Position numbers and translations under genes: made by a program | Notes under the pieces: model-generated | What the model saw: only the letters and a program-made list of their open reading frames with translations | What the model was told of the DNA's origin: nothing | Databases searched by the model: none | Source: Corythucha ciliata | Lineage: Eukaryota; Arthropoda; Insecta; Hemiptera; Tingidae | Length of the DNA: 64,000 nucleotides | Reading direction: 5' to 3' | NCBI GenBank assembly: GCA_038030265.1 | Contig: CM075943.1 | Span: 36,332,001-36,396,000 of the forward strand | Part shown: positions 34,931 to 45,743 of the stretch, in pieces | Layout of the letters: every line of letters starts with the position of its first letter | Position numbering within the stretch: position 1 is the stretch's first letter

Positions 34931-35644
34931 TTTAGGCCTATGACTACAGTGCTTTAGGAATTCCACTGCAGGATTAGCCTCAGTGAATTCAATGTATGCC
35001 TTTTTGTATGTAAGCTCGTTGTCGCGCCGCTTGAAAACGCTTCTAAAGGACGACCGACCTTAAAACAAAACAATGATCAGTAAAACAGCACTAACTGCAG
35101 AACTGAAAGCATGAAAGCACATGCACGGTCATACGCCTCTCGGCTAGGGAAGTGTAAAGGGGAATCCAACGAGTGACGTGTCACTTTCCCGCCAACGGAA
35201 CATAACGTTTCAAACAGGAGTAAATTTCAAAAAATCGTATAAAATCAAATAATACTTTTTTATCAAAAATGTCATCACTTCAGTCGACAAAACCGTTATA
35301 TCTGTTTATTAAAAAAATATATAAAAAATGTGCAAGTTCCTAATTGCACTGCCCCAGGCTAACGGGCTCACTTTCAAGCCCAATTGATGACAACACCCTA
35401 CGTCTGCCCCCTCTGGCAACGTCTGCGCTCAGGATCATTGTAATTTCAACTCGGAAAGTGTGTCGACAAGTGAGATACGTCGAATCAAAGAGGCCAAATA
35501 AAGTAGTAAAGCGTCATCAGTCCTCATAAGTAGTTCTTAGCGTATACTGAAACAATAAAGGTCGAAATAGAACTTTTCATTTCACCCACTCCTATTGAGA
35601 AAAGAAAGTCAAAAATTAATTTTGAAATAGTATAATATTACGAT

Positions 35645-35935
35645 ACGAGAGCGGAAAATTGCTCATTCCGAACGAGTACCATTATAGCCCGTCAAGAAGA
35701 ACATGAACCCGTGGCCATGCAGCGGCGCACTCTCGTTCGATTAGTTGAAACTTCTCTCCCCTCTAATTTCCTTACAGAATTGGTTGTCCCACTGTTTACC
35801 AAAGGTGAGTGTTATTAATTATCAAGCCGAAGTTCCATTGAGGGGGTAAGGAAAAATAGCTAGAGGGGCTGAACACATGAGGGCGAGGTCCACGTTTAAC
35901 TTGACGGGCTATACAGTTGCCGACACGAGACGAAG
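35645..35935. repeat. Diverged relative of the 34-kb inverted repeat
   Basis: It shares GCCCGTCAAGAAGAACATGA, TTCGATTAGTTGAAAC and GTTTAACTTGACGGGCTAT with the 34.0-34.9 kb element, and its own ends are roughly inverted. The gap 34931-35644 shows no recognised gene. Confidence 0.55.
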
Positions 35936-36068
35936 TCGAATGGCGGCATAATCGTATCGTACAAGCTTCGGAATGAGCTGTTTCCGCTCGTGTATCGTAC
36001 GGCATTTTAGATAAAAGAACAAACCAAAAACCAACGTCTGCCTATGGTCTAATTTTAATGAATAGGAT

Positions 36069-36208
36069 TAGGTCCGTTCCATTGTTTTGCACTAGCTACA
36101 CTAGTATAGAAAACCTTGTGATTTCATCGACTTATTCTGAAAAAGTGAATGAAACCAGATGATTTTATTCAAAAGTGTAGCACTCGCGAAACAATGGAAC
36201 GGACCTAT
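36069..36208. mobile_element. ~140-bp MITE with 21-bp TIRs
   Basis: TAGGTCCGTTCCATTGTTTTG at the left is inverted as CGAAACAATGGAACGGACCTA at the right with at most one mismatch. Non-coding. Confidence 0.8.
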
Positions 36209-36963
36209 TGCGTTATTTCGAACGAAATCGTTCGAAAACCTTAGCCTAACACATACAAGAAAAAGTCCTATGGAGGAATAAATAGTAAATTGGAGAGGCC
36301 TCAAAAAACTTCAAAGAGAGGCGAAGTGGGCGGGGCCTATTTTATTTATTGGTCGAAAGGCTTCAGATTTGATTTTTTTTTTTTTTTTTTAATATTTTCT
36401 CATACTGGGGTAATATTCTCGCCCAAGTGCGAGAAAGTGGCCCATTTCTAAACGCTGGAGGGGACTTCAGCGAGCGGGAAAGGGGTTATTCTAGGATATG
36501 AGTAGAGAAATGAATTATAGTCCGAGTATTGGCTCGCCGAACACGCATTGATCCAGATCTTTTACAACGGTCGAGTCCTCAAGGAACAGACATCGCTGAG
36601 AAAAGTATGGAACGGGGGGTTGTGGAGGGGTATTTTTCCTCCTTTCAATCCTTTTCTATTCAACCAAAGCACAAGGCGTTCAATCTAAGTCCCCCCTCCT
36701 TTCACCCTTTTTCACCCCTCACCACACGAACACCATTATCACCAACGCCTCTTCACCAATTTCAAAACACACTGATATATTTGAACTTTTCATGTCAAAA
36801 TCACGTGCATTTAAACTTGTCGATAACACGCTTTTCAATGTACATTATGTTTTTAGGAATTCTACTTTTAGCGAGCACTAAGGGGCATTTTACACCTCCT
36901 TCTTCCCCTGCACCCCTCATACTACTAACCTGGGTGAGAAATATCGATAAATGTCCGGGGTTG

Positions 36964-37001
<38 letters not shown>

Positions 37002-37330
37002 GAATGTAAACGGTGGCATCTAAATGCGGAAATGAAAAACACCAATTGCACGCGAATGTACAAAATGACACTTTTAAACGCACGTAAGTAAGCTTTGAGC
37101 AGTCAGGCAACAAGGCGACTCGGTAGAAAACACGTCCAAGCCCTATAATCATTGTCAATAGGCAATAAAAACCAATCGGCCGACCGTGTGAATTAGAAGG
37201 AACCGCACCGCCTTTCATTATAGATTATGGATGAGTTTTACTCCACGTGAGTTGGCTGCGCGCAGCATCAAGCTTAAACATTTGGCGCCCCTGGGCGAAC
37301 TTTTCACTACAGTGCCCTCCATGAAGTCAC
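36209..37330. other. Intronic sequence with hexamer microsatellite
   Basis: A T run lies near 36373-36390. A (TACATA)n tract lies at 36964-37001 and accounts for the Ile/His- and Met/Tyr-repeating frames there. No gene was recognised. Confidence 0.5.
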
Positions 37331-37747
37331 TGTTCAGAATAAGCCGCGATTCAGTATTTTTTTCTACACTTCAGCGCTTCAATTTCGTCGGTGAGCTGGG
37401 TATTTGTCTCCATTTTAGTCGTGAATATGCGTTTTTCCTCAATTTTTTCACCACGAGTTGGCGATTTATCACAAGGTTTGCCGTAAATTAGCGCATTTTC
37501 CTACTTTGCCACGAAGTTACCTCCTGAAACCGCGGCTTTCTGTGAATTAGCACATTTTCTCAATAGCTTAACCCCCAATTAGCAATTTTTACTGATTTTA
37601 GCCGCTAATCATGGATTTTTCAACATTTCAGCCACGAATTAAAATTTTCCTCGTTTTTTGCCCCAATTGCCGAACGCTTTTTCTGTATTTGGCCGCAGTT
37701 TTTTTCACTTTTTGGCATAAAGTTATCTTCAGAAGCCGTGAATTGAC
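37330..37747. repeat. Degenerate ~30-bp tandem repeats, forward orientation
   Basis: Imperfect units around TTTTAGCCGCGAATTAGCG plus T/C spacer. The tract resumes at about 39902-40130 on the other side of the non-LTR insertion, so it was one tract before the insertion. Confidence 0.65.
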
Positions 37748-39914
37748 GTTTTCTCCTTTTTTTTTTTTTTTTTTTTGGGCATTGGTGTTACACCATACAG
37801 CCACTTGTATTTTCAAGATCTACTTTAATTTAGGAGGAATTTAAATTTTGGTGGTTGTACACTTGCAATCTAGAAATGAATGTTTTCACTAATGATAAAA
37901 TCCAGAAGCGCTTCGAAAGTGATGGCAATTTTAAACAAAATGTACTGTAAATTAAAAGGAGCGGTTAATTTTCCGTAAAGTTTATCGAAAAGCAGCTTTC
38001 GCGCGATCGAGTATTTTGTGCAGATCATAATGATATGTTCGATATCGTCGGGGGAGCCACAAGTACTGCATTCCCCAGTCGTCTGCCTCCTTATTCTGCT
38101 TAGATAGGTGCCACAAATTCCATGGTTCGAACGAATCCGACTGACTACTCGCACTTTTTTACGGTTCAGCTGTATTTGATGAAACCAGGGTTCATCTCCT
38201 ACTCTCGGAACTAACAGTTTAAATTTCACGCCTGTGTTGACTCGGTCGTAGTCGTTTTGCCAATTGGCTAAAAGACGTTCCTTGGCTAAAGAGAAAACAT
38301 CGGAGTAGGGAATACTATATTTAACTAATTCTCCTTGATCGGCTGCAGCCCGTGCAAGACTATCCGCCTTTTCATTGCCTGGGACTGCCGAATGACCTCT
38401 AACCCATACTATTTTTATTTGCTTATTTTGAGCCTGGATTTCGGACGTTAATTTTAGAATTTCCAAATGTAGATGAGAAGATCTAGATGATAGAGATATA
38501 CTTGGAAGACTATCAATGAGGCTTTTACAATCCGAAAAAATAGCGACCTTGTTGCCCGATACCGTTTTAGCATGTTTTAGCGCCTCGATTACTGCCACTA
38601 ACTCGGCGGTGTAACTAGAGGCCAAACTCGGAAGCTTGAACATCTTTTCTATTCCCAAAACTGGATCAAAAATTGCAGCACCGCATGATTCCCCTGATTT
38701 TGAACCGTCAGTATAAATAATGTGGGTGTTCGGCAATAGATTGGATACATCGTTCTTGAATGAGATATTGGTAAGCTGAGGGACAGGTTCCGATTTGTAA
38801 TCTGGCATGAGCAACATAGGTATAACAGTGACTAGATGGTCAAAGCTGCTTGAAAATACAGGAGGGGAACAAGATTGATGCACAAGAGGACGTGTTCTTG
38901 AAAAGTCAACGAAACTGTCCACTACCAATGGTGCCGTTCTACGCTTCCAATACGCATACGTTAACACCTTTTCCGTGAGTCTGGAAATTTTTGTCGTGAC
39001 TTCGGGGGCAATTGCAACTGCACGGGTAATAAAACGATCTGCCAACATCCGTCTTCTACGTACTAAGGGAGGTTCGTTTGCCTCTGCGAGAACTACATTT
39101 GTCGGAGTGCTGCGAAGGTAACCGAAACAGGTGCGAATGCTTTTAAGCTGAATTTTGTCCAGTTTGGTGAGAGTTGATTTTGGGGCGTTACCAAAAAAGA
39201 TTGATCCAAAATCCAGAACTGCTCTAATTGTTGCTCTATAGAAAATTAGGCAAGTGGACTGTTTAGTACCCCAATTGTGCCCAGAAATATATCGGAGGAT
39301 GTTTAAATATTTTTCCGCTTTACCTTCTAGGCGATTGATGTGATCAGTCCATTTAAGCTTTCTATTCAACAGGAGACCCAGGAAGCGAACGTTATAATTC
39401 ACCGGAAAAAGGATTCCCCCAAGCGTTATTTCGGAAGCCCAAGGAAGAGTTCTCCTACGGCTAAATGGGCAGATCGTTGATTTTGTGCCAGATATATGGA
39501 GACCATGTTCTTTGCACCACTCTGTCAGTTTCGATATTGACAAATTTAAATTTGCTTCGCACTCCCTCGGCTCAAGACCACTGGAATATAAGCAAATGTC
39601 GTCGGCGTACTGAATTATAGAAGTACGTACGCAAGCCTGCTGTATATCAGCTACGTAAATTGCAAAGAGAATGCCACTGAGAATACCACCTTGAGGAAGC
39701 CCTATCCTCGCTACTCTGGGACCAATAATATTATCGTTGAATTTAACATGGATGTTTCGATGATTAATCATAGCTAGAATGTTGTGGGCAAATTTCTGGG
39801 GTAGTCCCAAACCTACCAATTTCTCATATAAAATGTCAAGCTGGACATTGTCATACGCACCTGTCAGATCCAAGAATGCTCCCAATACTGTTTTATTAGT
39901 AGTTTTCTCCTTTT
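37748..39914 (-). mobile_element. 5'-truncated non-LTR retrotransposon with 13-bp target duplication
   Basis: The 13-bp sequence GTTTTCTCCTTTT occurs at 37748-37760 and again at 39902-39914. Between them, on the minus strand, are a 5'-truncated coding region, a 3' UTR of about 93 bp and a poly(A) tail (the T run ending near 37776). This is textbook target-primed insertion. It split a ~30-bp repeat tract. The intact frame and clean duplication indicate a young copy. Confidence 0.9.
37870..39900 (-). CDS. Non-LTR retrotransposon RT and RNase H (5'-truncated ORF2)
   Basis: About 675 uninterrupted codons, open to the truncation point and ending at 37870. RT motif A is FLDLTGAYDNV, motif B LPQGGILSGILFAIY and motif C QYADDICLYSSG. 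RNase H follows with IYTDGSKSG, SSYTAELVAVIEAL, FSDCKSLIDSL and VRGHSAVPGNEKADSLARA, giving the expected D, E, D, D acids. Near the C-terminus a CX2C...HX4C cluster is visible (CSTCGSPDDIEHIIMIC). RT plus RNase H without an internal stop fits the I group or a relative; the exact clade is uncertain. The endonuclease, ORF1 and the N-terminal part of RT are missing, so this copy cannot move by itself. Confidence 0.9.
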   Translation of the reverse strand, partial: TNKTVLGAFLDLTGAYDNVQLDILYEKLVGLGLPQKFAHNILAMINHRNIHVKFNDNIIGPRVARIGLPQGGILSGILFAIYVADIQQACVRTSIIQYADDICLYSSGLEPRECEANLNLSISKLTEWCKEHGLHISGTKSTICPFSRRRTLPWASEITLGGILFPVNYNVRFLGLLLNRKLKWTDHINRLEGKAEKYLNILRYISGHNWGTKQSTCLIFYRATIRAVLDFGSIFFGNAPKSTLTKLDKIQLKSIRTCFGYLRSTPTNVVLAEANEPPLVRRRRMLADRFITRAVAIAPEVTTKISRLTEKVLTYAYWKRRTAPLVVDSFVDFSRTRPLVHQSCSPPVFSSSFDHLVTVIPMLLMPDYKSEPVPQLTNISFKNDVSNLLPNTHIIYTDGSKSGESCGAAIFDPVLGIEKMFKLPSLASSYTAELVAVIEALKHAKTVSGNKVAIFSDCKSLIDSLPSISLSSRSSHLHLEILKLTSEIQAQNKQIKIVWVRGHSAVPGNEKADSLARAAADQGELVKYSIPYSDVFSLAKERLLANWQNDYDRVNTGVKFKLLVPRVGDEPWFHQIQLNRKKVRVVSRIRSNHGICGTYLSRIRRQTTGECSTCGSPDDIEHIIMICTKYSIARKLLFDKLYGKLTAPFNLQYILFKIAITFEALLDFIISENIHF

Positions 39915-40130
39915 AAACCGCGAATTAGCGTTTTCTTTCCTCGAGTGAATTTTTGCAGTTATTCGTGTTTTTCCTGATTTCAACCGCTAATTAGGGAATT
40001 TTATCAATTTCATCCCATGAATGAGGATCTTTTTCTTGATTTTAGCTGTGAATTAGCGTTTTTTCGCTTCTAGCTGCAAATTAGCGCTTTTTCTCAGTTT
40101 GAGCCACGATCTTGCCGACGTACTTATATA
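39915..40130. repeat. Degenerate ~30-bp tandem repeats, continued
   Basis: Continues the 37330-37747 tract in the same orientation, for example TTTTAGCTGTGAATTAGCG near 40038. Confidence 0.65.
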
Positions 40131-40154
40131 GCCTCTAATTACCCAGCTTACTTG

Positions 40155-40485
40155 TCCAGCAGAGTGGCCGACGCCGAGGTCGCTAGGGCGTCGACTCTCA
40201 TGTCCAGGTATCGTCTGCTGCGTGGGTTCGATTCCCCACTACAGGCTGGATTATTTGAGCAAAGGTCAAATTATGTGTAAAAAAAAGCTAAAAAGTAAAG
40301 TGTGTGCACTCGCCCTCGTCCGCGACACCTTAAAGGTAGTTGGACGTAAAGCCCCGTTGGTTTACCAACGATTACTTTACTTTACCCAGATACTTTATTC
40401 GCGGAAGCTTCAAGGAAACCATAGCCAGTGGCCTTTTTGTAAACAGCAATGCAAGTTAATCTATGATAATGATAATGGATGATTA
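40155..40485 (+). mobile_element. tRNA-derived SINE (tRNA-Ser-like head)
   Basis: The head has TGGCCGA...GGTCGCTAGGGCG, resembling a tRNA-Ser D arm and A box with a ~6-nt insertion, GACTCTCA where the anticodon arm would be, and a B box GGTTCGATTCC at 40225-40235. A non-tRNA body of about 240 bp follows and ends in ATGATAATGATAATGG-like simple repeats. A working tRNA is unlikely because of the insertion. RNA polymerase III promoter function is inferred from the boxes. Confidence 0.65.
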
Positions 40486-40516
40486 TTTCAGTAAGTAACT
40501 GATAAACTCACCCCAA

Positions 40517-42434
40517 TAGGCCAGTCAACATAAACATCAAACATCGCAAATATGCATGTAATTGTTTTTTCTTTTGCACATTGTTAGGGCCAATGAGAGC
40601 AGTTTATACTCAAGTTTGCAACCTTCAAAACCTTGTGCTCAACTCGTGGCACTCGAAAGACCACGAAATTCCATCAATTTTTTAGGTTATTAAACAAAAA
40701 TACCAGAAGAAAGCGTTTTTCGAGCATGACCACAGTATACATTGTTGAAGCCAACTAAATTTGCTACAATTTAAGCCCAGTCCGAGCGTCTTACGTTTGT
40801 AATTTTCGGAGATACAGCCAATCAAGAAATATGTAATATCGCCGAAAAGCGAGATTTTATTGATAGGGTTATTTTTCAAGACCCGTAGCACTCAAACGTA
40901 ATGGTCCTACAGAATATCCACGCGAGAATAATTCTTAGGCAGTAGCTCAATTTGAATCTGACGCTATTGCCTAAAATTTATTTTCACGTGGATATTCTAT
41001 GTATAGGACAGGGTGACTGGTACTTGGTTGAGCAAAATAATAGGGGTGATTAAACATCCAAAATGCAACAAAAATTGCCTTATGACCTAGGGTCCGATTT
41101 CCTTTCCTAGTCGAGATAATAGATTTTTTCACGTTTTTCAGCACATCACTGGTTTTCGCAACAAAAACAGCTGTTACTTGGGAAGCATGCGTCCTAGGTT
41201 AAATCCAACGACACCAATGAAAAGAGCACACTTTTTTCTGTGTGATTAAGGACATTTTGTCCAAAGTTAGCGAAAGATTCTTGGAGTAAACTGGGAAAAT
41301 ATCAGGATATTTTTTAAAATGTCAGTTTTTGACAACTGTTCAAAGCTAGACTACATTAGCCATGGTGCTCCCAGCGACAGGCAAATTCCTCTAAAACTGT
41401 GTGAAGTAACTTGGTTTAATACTTCATGCTTATTTTACTCCTGTCCTTCGCAATGTTGTGAGAAAAATCTATTGTTATACCAAAAAATGAGGTAACCAGG
41501 CCCATTTTGAGTGCCTAAAAGAAGATACGAAAGCTATTTCAGGAAGTTTTTTTCAGCTTATTCCACTCTTATTTGTCTGTCCTCATAGATTAGCATAGAA
41601 AAAGTGAATTAAGCTGAAAAAAGTATTGAAAGTATTAAACTGAGTTACTTCATACAGTTTTAGAGGAACTTGCCAGGTGCTGGGAGCACCATGGCTAATG
41701 TAGTCTAGCTTTGAACAGTTGTCAAAAACTGACATTTTTCAAAACATCCTGATATTTTCCCAGTTCACTCAAAGAATCTTTCGCTATCATTAGACGAAAT
41801 GTCTTTACTCACACAAAAAAAGAGTGCTCTTTTCAGTGGTGTCGTTGGATTTAACCTAGGACGCTTACTTCCCATGTTACAGATGTTTTTGTTGCGAAAA
41901 CCCGTGATGTGCTAAAAAACAACAAATTGATTATCTGAACTAGGAATGGAAAACTGACCTTAGGTCATAGGAAATTTTTTGTTGCATTTTTGGTGTACAA
42001 TCACCCCTCTCATTTTGTTCAACCAAGTACCAATCACCGTGTATTCGAGTGCTACGGGTCTTGAAAAATTATCCTACCAATAAAATCTCGCTTTTTGGCG
42101 AGATTAGGTATTTTGTTGATTGGCTGTATTTCCTGAACCAACAGACCCAGGATGCTCGGGCATGGCTTAAATTGTAGCAAATTTAGTTGGCTTTAACAAT
42201 GTATACTGTGGTCATGCTCGAAAAACTCTTTCTTCTTGTATTTTTGTTTAAAAAACCAGAAAAAGTGATGAAATTTCTTAGTTTTTCGAGTGCCATGAGT
42301 TAAGCACAAGGTTTTGAGGGTTGCGAACTTGAGTAATAACTGCTCTCATTAGTCCTAACAACACGCAACAAAAAAATCAATTACATGCATGTTTGCCATT
42401 TACCCCGATTTGTGTGTCTATATTGACTGGTCTA
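40517..42434. mobile_element. 1.9-kb palindromic element, copy F1
   Basis: Nearly the whole unit is two inverted arms meeting near 41600, with ends TAGGCCAGTCAA and TTGACTGGTCTA. It is closely similar to 48424-50444. It lacks about 130 bp near the centre that F2 keeps. Repeating frames are arm artefacts, and no transposase was found. Very long TIRs could mean a foldback or Mutator-like non-autonomous element. Confidence 0.8.
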
Positions 42435-42572
42435 TAATTATTTTTCATAATTAGAGAAAATGCGCTGATTCCCAGTTTTTTTTAGGTCCTTAAACGGATA
42501 AAAATGAGAAGGTGCACTTATATGCCATTCTTGGAGCAAGTACACAACAGAATCGAAAAGTTTGCAAAAGAC

Positions 42573-42718
42573 TAAGGCCCGCTTTACCAACTGTCGATTA
42601 AGAAATTTAAAGAACTGATTTGGACAAATCAACTGCGAACCATGACGAAATATTTGATCATAAAGCACATGGAGTTTTTAGCCAGCTCTTTAATCAACGA
42701 TTGACAAAGCGGGCCTAA
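42573..42718. mobile_element. MITE with TAA target duplication
   Basis: TIRs begin GGCCCGCTTTACCAACTGTC and are inverted at the right end with a few mismatches. TAA lies on both sides. A 3-bp TAA duplication suggests PIF/Harbinger mobilisation. Confidence 0.8.
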
Positions 42719-42924
42719 ACCTATGAAAAAGCCTTCGTTCGCGAAATCTCGATGAAACCTCCAGACAATGAAAAAAAATCCCTAATTTGTGCCGTATAGA
42801 TATCGAACTCTATGACTAAAATAAAGAAGAAAACAACGCTAATTTGCTGTTCATTGGTAAAATAGATTCGTGCCTGGGACTTGCTTTTTTGCAAGCCCAA
42901 TGAGGCAGGTAATAATGCCAAAAA

Positions 42925-43140
42925 AGGCAAGAAAAAACGCTAATTCAAAGCTATAAAGGTGTGAGAAAAATCGCGGTTGATACATATTGGAAGGGGAAAA
43001 ACCACTAATTCGGGGCTAAAATCGAGAAAAATGGCAAATTCACCAACTGAAACTGCAAAAAATCGCCCACTCATGGATACAAACAAAAAAAGTCGCTATT
43101 TCGCAGCTAAATTTGCGACAAAGGCTAATGAGGAAGTTTC
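42925..43140. repeat. Degenerate ~30-bp tandem repeats, reverse orientation
   Basis: Units such as CACTAATTCGGGGCTAAAAT and CGCTATTTCGCAGCTAAAT are the complement of the 37-40 kb pattern. Confidence 0.65.
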
Positions 43141-43179
43141 ACATTTTCCAAAAATATTTTTTTTCGATCTTTCCATGTA

Positions 43180-43621
43180 AATAGATAAATGAAAATTTAA
43201 AACCCTTCGGGAATATTTTTTTTTTATTAACAAAAGTTGGCATATTTGAAATCCCGCCAAAACGAACATTTTCCGCTACGTAATATCCGTTGTATTCTCT
43301 GTCCTTTTCATGCCTCTAAATAGCTCATCTGTTTATCCTCCATTATTTTATTATCGGAGAGCTCTAGTAGAAAATAAGGCAAAGAAACACAACAAACCGC
43401 TCTCCAACAGCAACGTTACAGGCGGATTTTTTTCGGAAGGCGCATATGACACAAACATGCTAGCTGGCTTGTTTGAAATGACCTAAAACTTCAAAAATTG
43501 CGTATTTATTAACTGTTGGGTTGTTCTACGAACGGATCACGATTTATGCTCTATTTTAGCATAAATAAACCTTAAAAAATAAATTTATGAATAAGTTCTG
43601 ACCCATGAAACTTCCTCATTG
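43180..43621 (+). repeat. Repeat family X, near-full copy 2
   Basis: Over 90% similar by eye to 27812-28254 across its length, with the same ends. It lies within the reverse-orientation ~30-bp repeats and appears to have inserted there. Confidence 0.8.
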
Positions 43622-43629
43622 GCGATTGA

Positions 43630-44440
43630 AATTTAGAAGAATGGCTAATTAGCCACTACAATTGGGACAGACGCAAATCCACGGCAAAAATTGTTCAGAA
43701 AATCGCTAGTTAAATAACTGCTAAAATTGAGCAAAATCACTAATTTGGTAATGAAAACCGTTGACAAAACCCGTTATTTAATAGAGGCTAATATTGGAAC
43801 AATCCTGATTTGTGGACGAAACTGGATAGCATTGCTGATTAATTCCCTGATAAAATTGAGAAAAATCGCTAATTCACGGACAATTTGGAGGAAAACGTTA
43901 ATTCGCGGATACAAATAGAAAAAAATTGGCTAATTCGCAGCTAAGATTTAATAAAACGCTGATTCGCGGCTGAAATTAAGGAAAACACGAAGCCGTGGCT
44001 TCTGAAGGAAACTTCGGGTCTAAAACTGAGTGAAAACACTAATCCGTAGCTTAAAATGATGATGCGGGGCAAAATAGTTCATACACCGCTAATTTGCGAT
44101 CAACATTGCGAAAAATCACTAATTAGCGCGAATCAAATTGCGTCAAACGTTATTTAATGAAGTGGCTGGTGTGGGATGAGGGGGTAATACGGGGGACAAT
44201 TCTTCTTGTTATTTGTGAACAAAAAATGTTGGTGTTCGCTCAAATGCATCACAAGTGAACATTGACAAATCGGGCATTCATGCAAGTTCCCCTTTCGTGG
44301 GAAAAAATTGAGAAAAATTTGCTGACATACGGGACAAAAACGCTTGGTACTTCGCCGCTAAATTAAGAGAAAGTGGTTATTCGCGGCTAAAATTGTGGAA
44401 AATCACGAATTCGCGGATAAAAAGTGTAGAAAAAGCTGTA
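43630..44440. repeat. Degenerate ~30-bp tandem repeats, reverse orientation, continued
   Basis: Many units of AAAATCGCTAATTCGCGG plus CTAAAATTGAG, clearest at 43850-44000 and 44340-44430. About 44165-44320 is not repeat-like. Frames across this stretch follow the repeat. Confidence 0.65.
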
Positions 44441-44723
44441 GAGTGGACCATTTTCCGGAAAAATGAAAAAAAATTAAAATGCGTGGAAAATGAGTAATTA
44501 GGTGGGCATACACGAGCAGATATCTGCGGCAGATTTCATGTTTTTGACAGATATCGGTGGTGAAAATTTGCTCGTTAGTGGGCAAGAAACGACGACTGAT
44601 GAACCGTGATGGGCCAAACGATATCGGTGGGAGTTCAAATTCGCCAGATGTGGTCTGTGGTCCCCCACTAATCAACCGATTTCTTATGAGAGATATCTGG
44701 CAGACATAGATCGGCCGATTTCG

Positions 44724-45017
44724 AATCAGGCGTCGCCCCTTAACGCAACGATTAATGCTCACAATTTTTTTTCTCGAAATTTGAAGGAAAAAAATTCAAA
44801 CGCTCAAAACGCCAAATGAAACACTTAAAACCGCGGGAAAGCGGGTTATCAAGTAGAGCCAACCATGAAGGTAGGATCAAGTGGAGGGATTGAAACGCAT
44901 TTTTCGTGAAGCCGGTCGCCATTACTACACCATCTTTTATCATGACTGACCAACAAAAACATTGACCATTTGATACACTACCAGTGAAAAAATTCCCGTG
45001 CCCCCTCCCGTCATCTT
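44724..45017. repeat. Duplicated block A1
   Basis: About 294 bp nearly identical to 46964-47257. It runs from CGAATCAGGCGTCGCC to CCCGTCATCTTTA and here continues into GGCGAATGATAAC. Confidence 0.85.
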
Positions 45018-45329
45018 TAGGCGAATGATAACAGTAGGTGTGCAATGGCGGAAAAACCGGCTTCACGTGTAACTACATTAAAAAACCCTTTGTCTCTCTC
45101 CACTTGTTCCTACCTCCATGGAGCCAACTCTAGAGTACAGTATCCACAGTGCGAGGCAGCTCGCCTCGAATGCCTCGCGGCATCTGCCTCGGGGTGAGGC
45201 ATGTGTTTGTTGAGTTAAATTGTACCCTCGCATGCTCGATGCGAGCACGCGAACCATCTTTCAAAAAAGGCAGTAGACACGGCCCCGCCAACCAGGAAGA
45301 CCGTTCAATAGGCAGCCGCTGCCTACATA

Positions 45330-45630
45330 GTGATGGCTACGATCATTAAAAAACAGCGGCAGAAAAAAAGGCGGCACCGCTGGTGGGGCAAACAATTGTT
45401 TAGAAATCGGGTGGAATACGGAAACAGGCTACTACAAGACGTCAGATTTGAAGAACAAGCGCCAAATTTCGTACGAATGTACAAGCAGGATTTCGAAATT
45501 CGAACATTTAGCTCAACTAATAGAGCCAGCCGTGAAAAGAAGTGAAACTTATATGTGAAGTGCTATTACTGTCAGGGAAAGATTAGCTCTTACACTGAGA
45601 TACCTTGCTACTGGCGATTCGTTTGAAGTT
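45330..45630 (+). pseudogene. PIF/Harbinger transposase N-terminal fragment
   Basis: The frame from 45330 gives KKRRHRWWGKQLFRNR, then LLQDVRFEE and NFVRMYKQDFEI, matching the N-terminal block of Harbinger transposases (RRWW... and RMxxxxFE). It stops at 45545. In a shifted frame RERLALTLRYLATGDSF is readable near 45577-45627, matching the next conserved block. The DDE region is absent, so it is a broken remnant. Confidence 0.75.
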
Positions 45631-45743
45631 TGCAATATCTTTTTCCGACGATTTTTGTTATAATATTGTGTGTGTTTTGCATCCCACAATAAACGACGCT
45701 GTTCATACAATTTAACCACACCACGAAGTTCTTCGTTTTCCAT
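45549..45743 (-). pseudogene. MADF-like DNA-binding protein N-terminus (Harbinger ORF)
   Basis: ATG at 45743 starts MENEELRGVVKLYEQRR, then LLWDAKHTQYYNKNRRK, typical of the first helices of a MADF/Myb-SANT domain. PIF/Harbinger elements often encode such a protein beside the transposase. After about 45 codons the frame runs antisense into the transposase remnant, so the domain is cut by the internal deletion. Confidence 0.65.

Noticed and set aside
36529..37218. Frames with Ile/His or Met/Tyr repeats
   Set aside because: They are translations of the (TACATA)n microsatellite.
40155..40245. Possible functional tRNA-Ser gene
   Set aside because: An insertion in the D-arm region, no good acceptor stem pairing and a SINE-like body downstream make a working tRNA unlikely.
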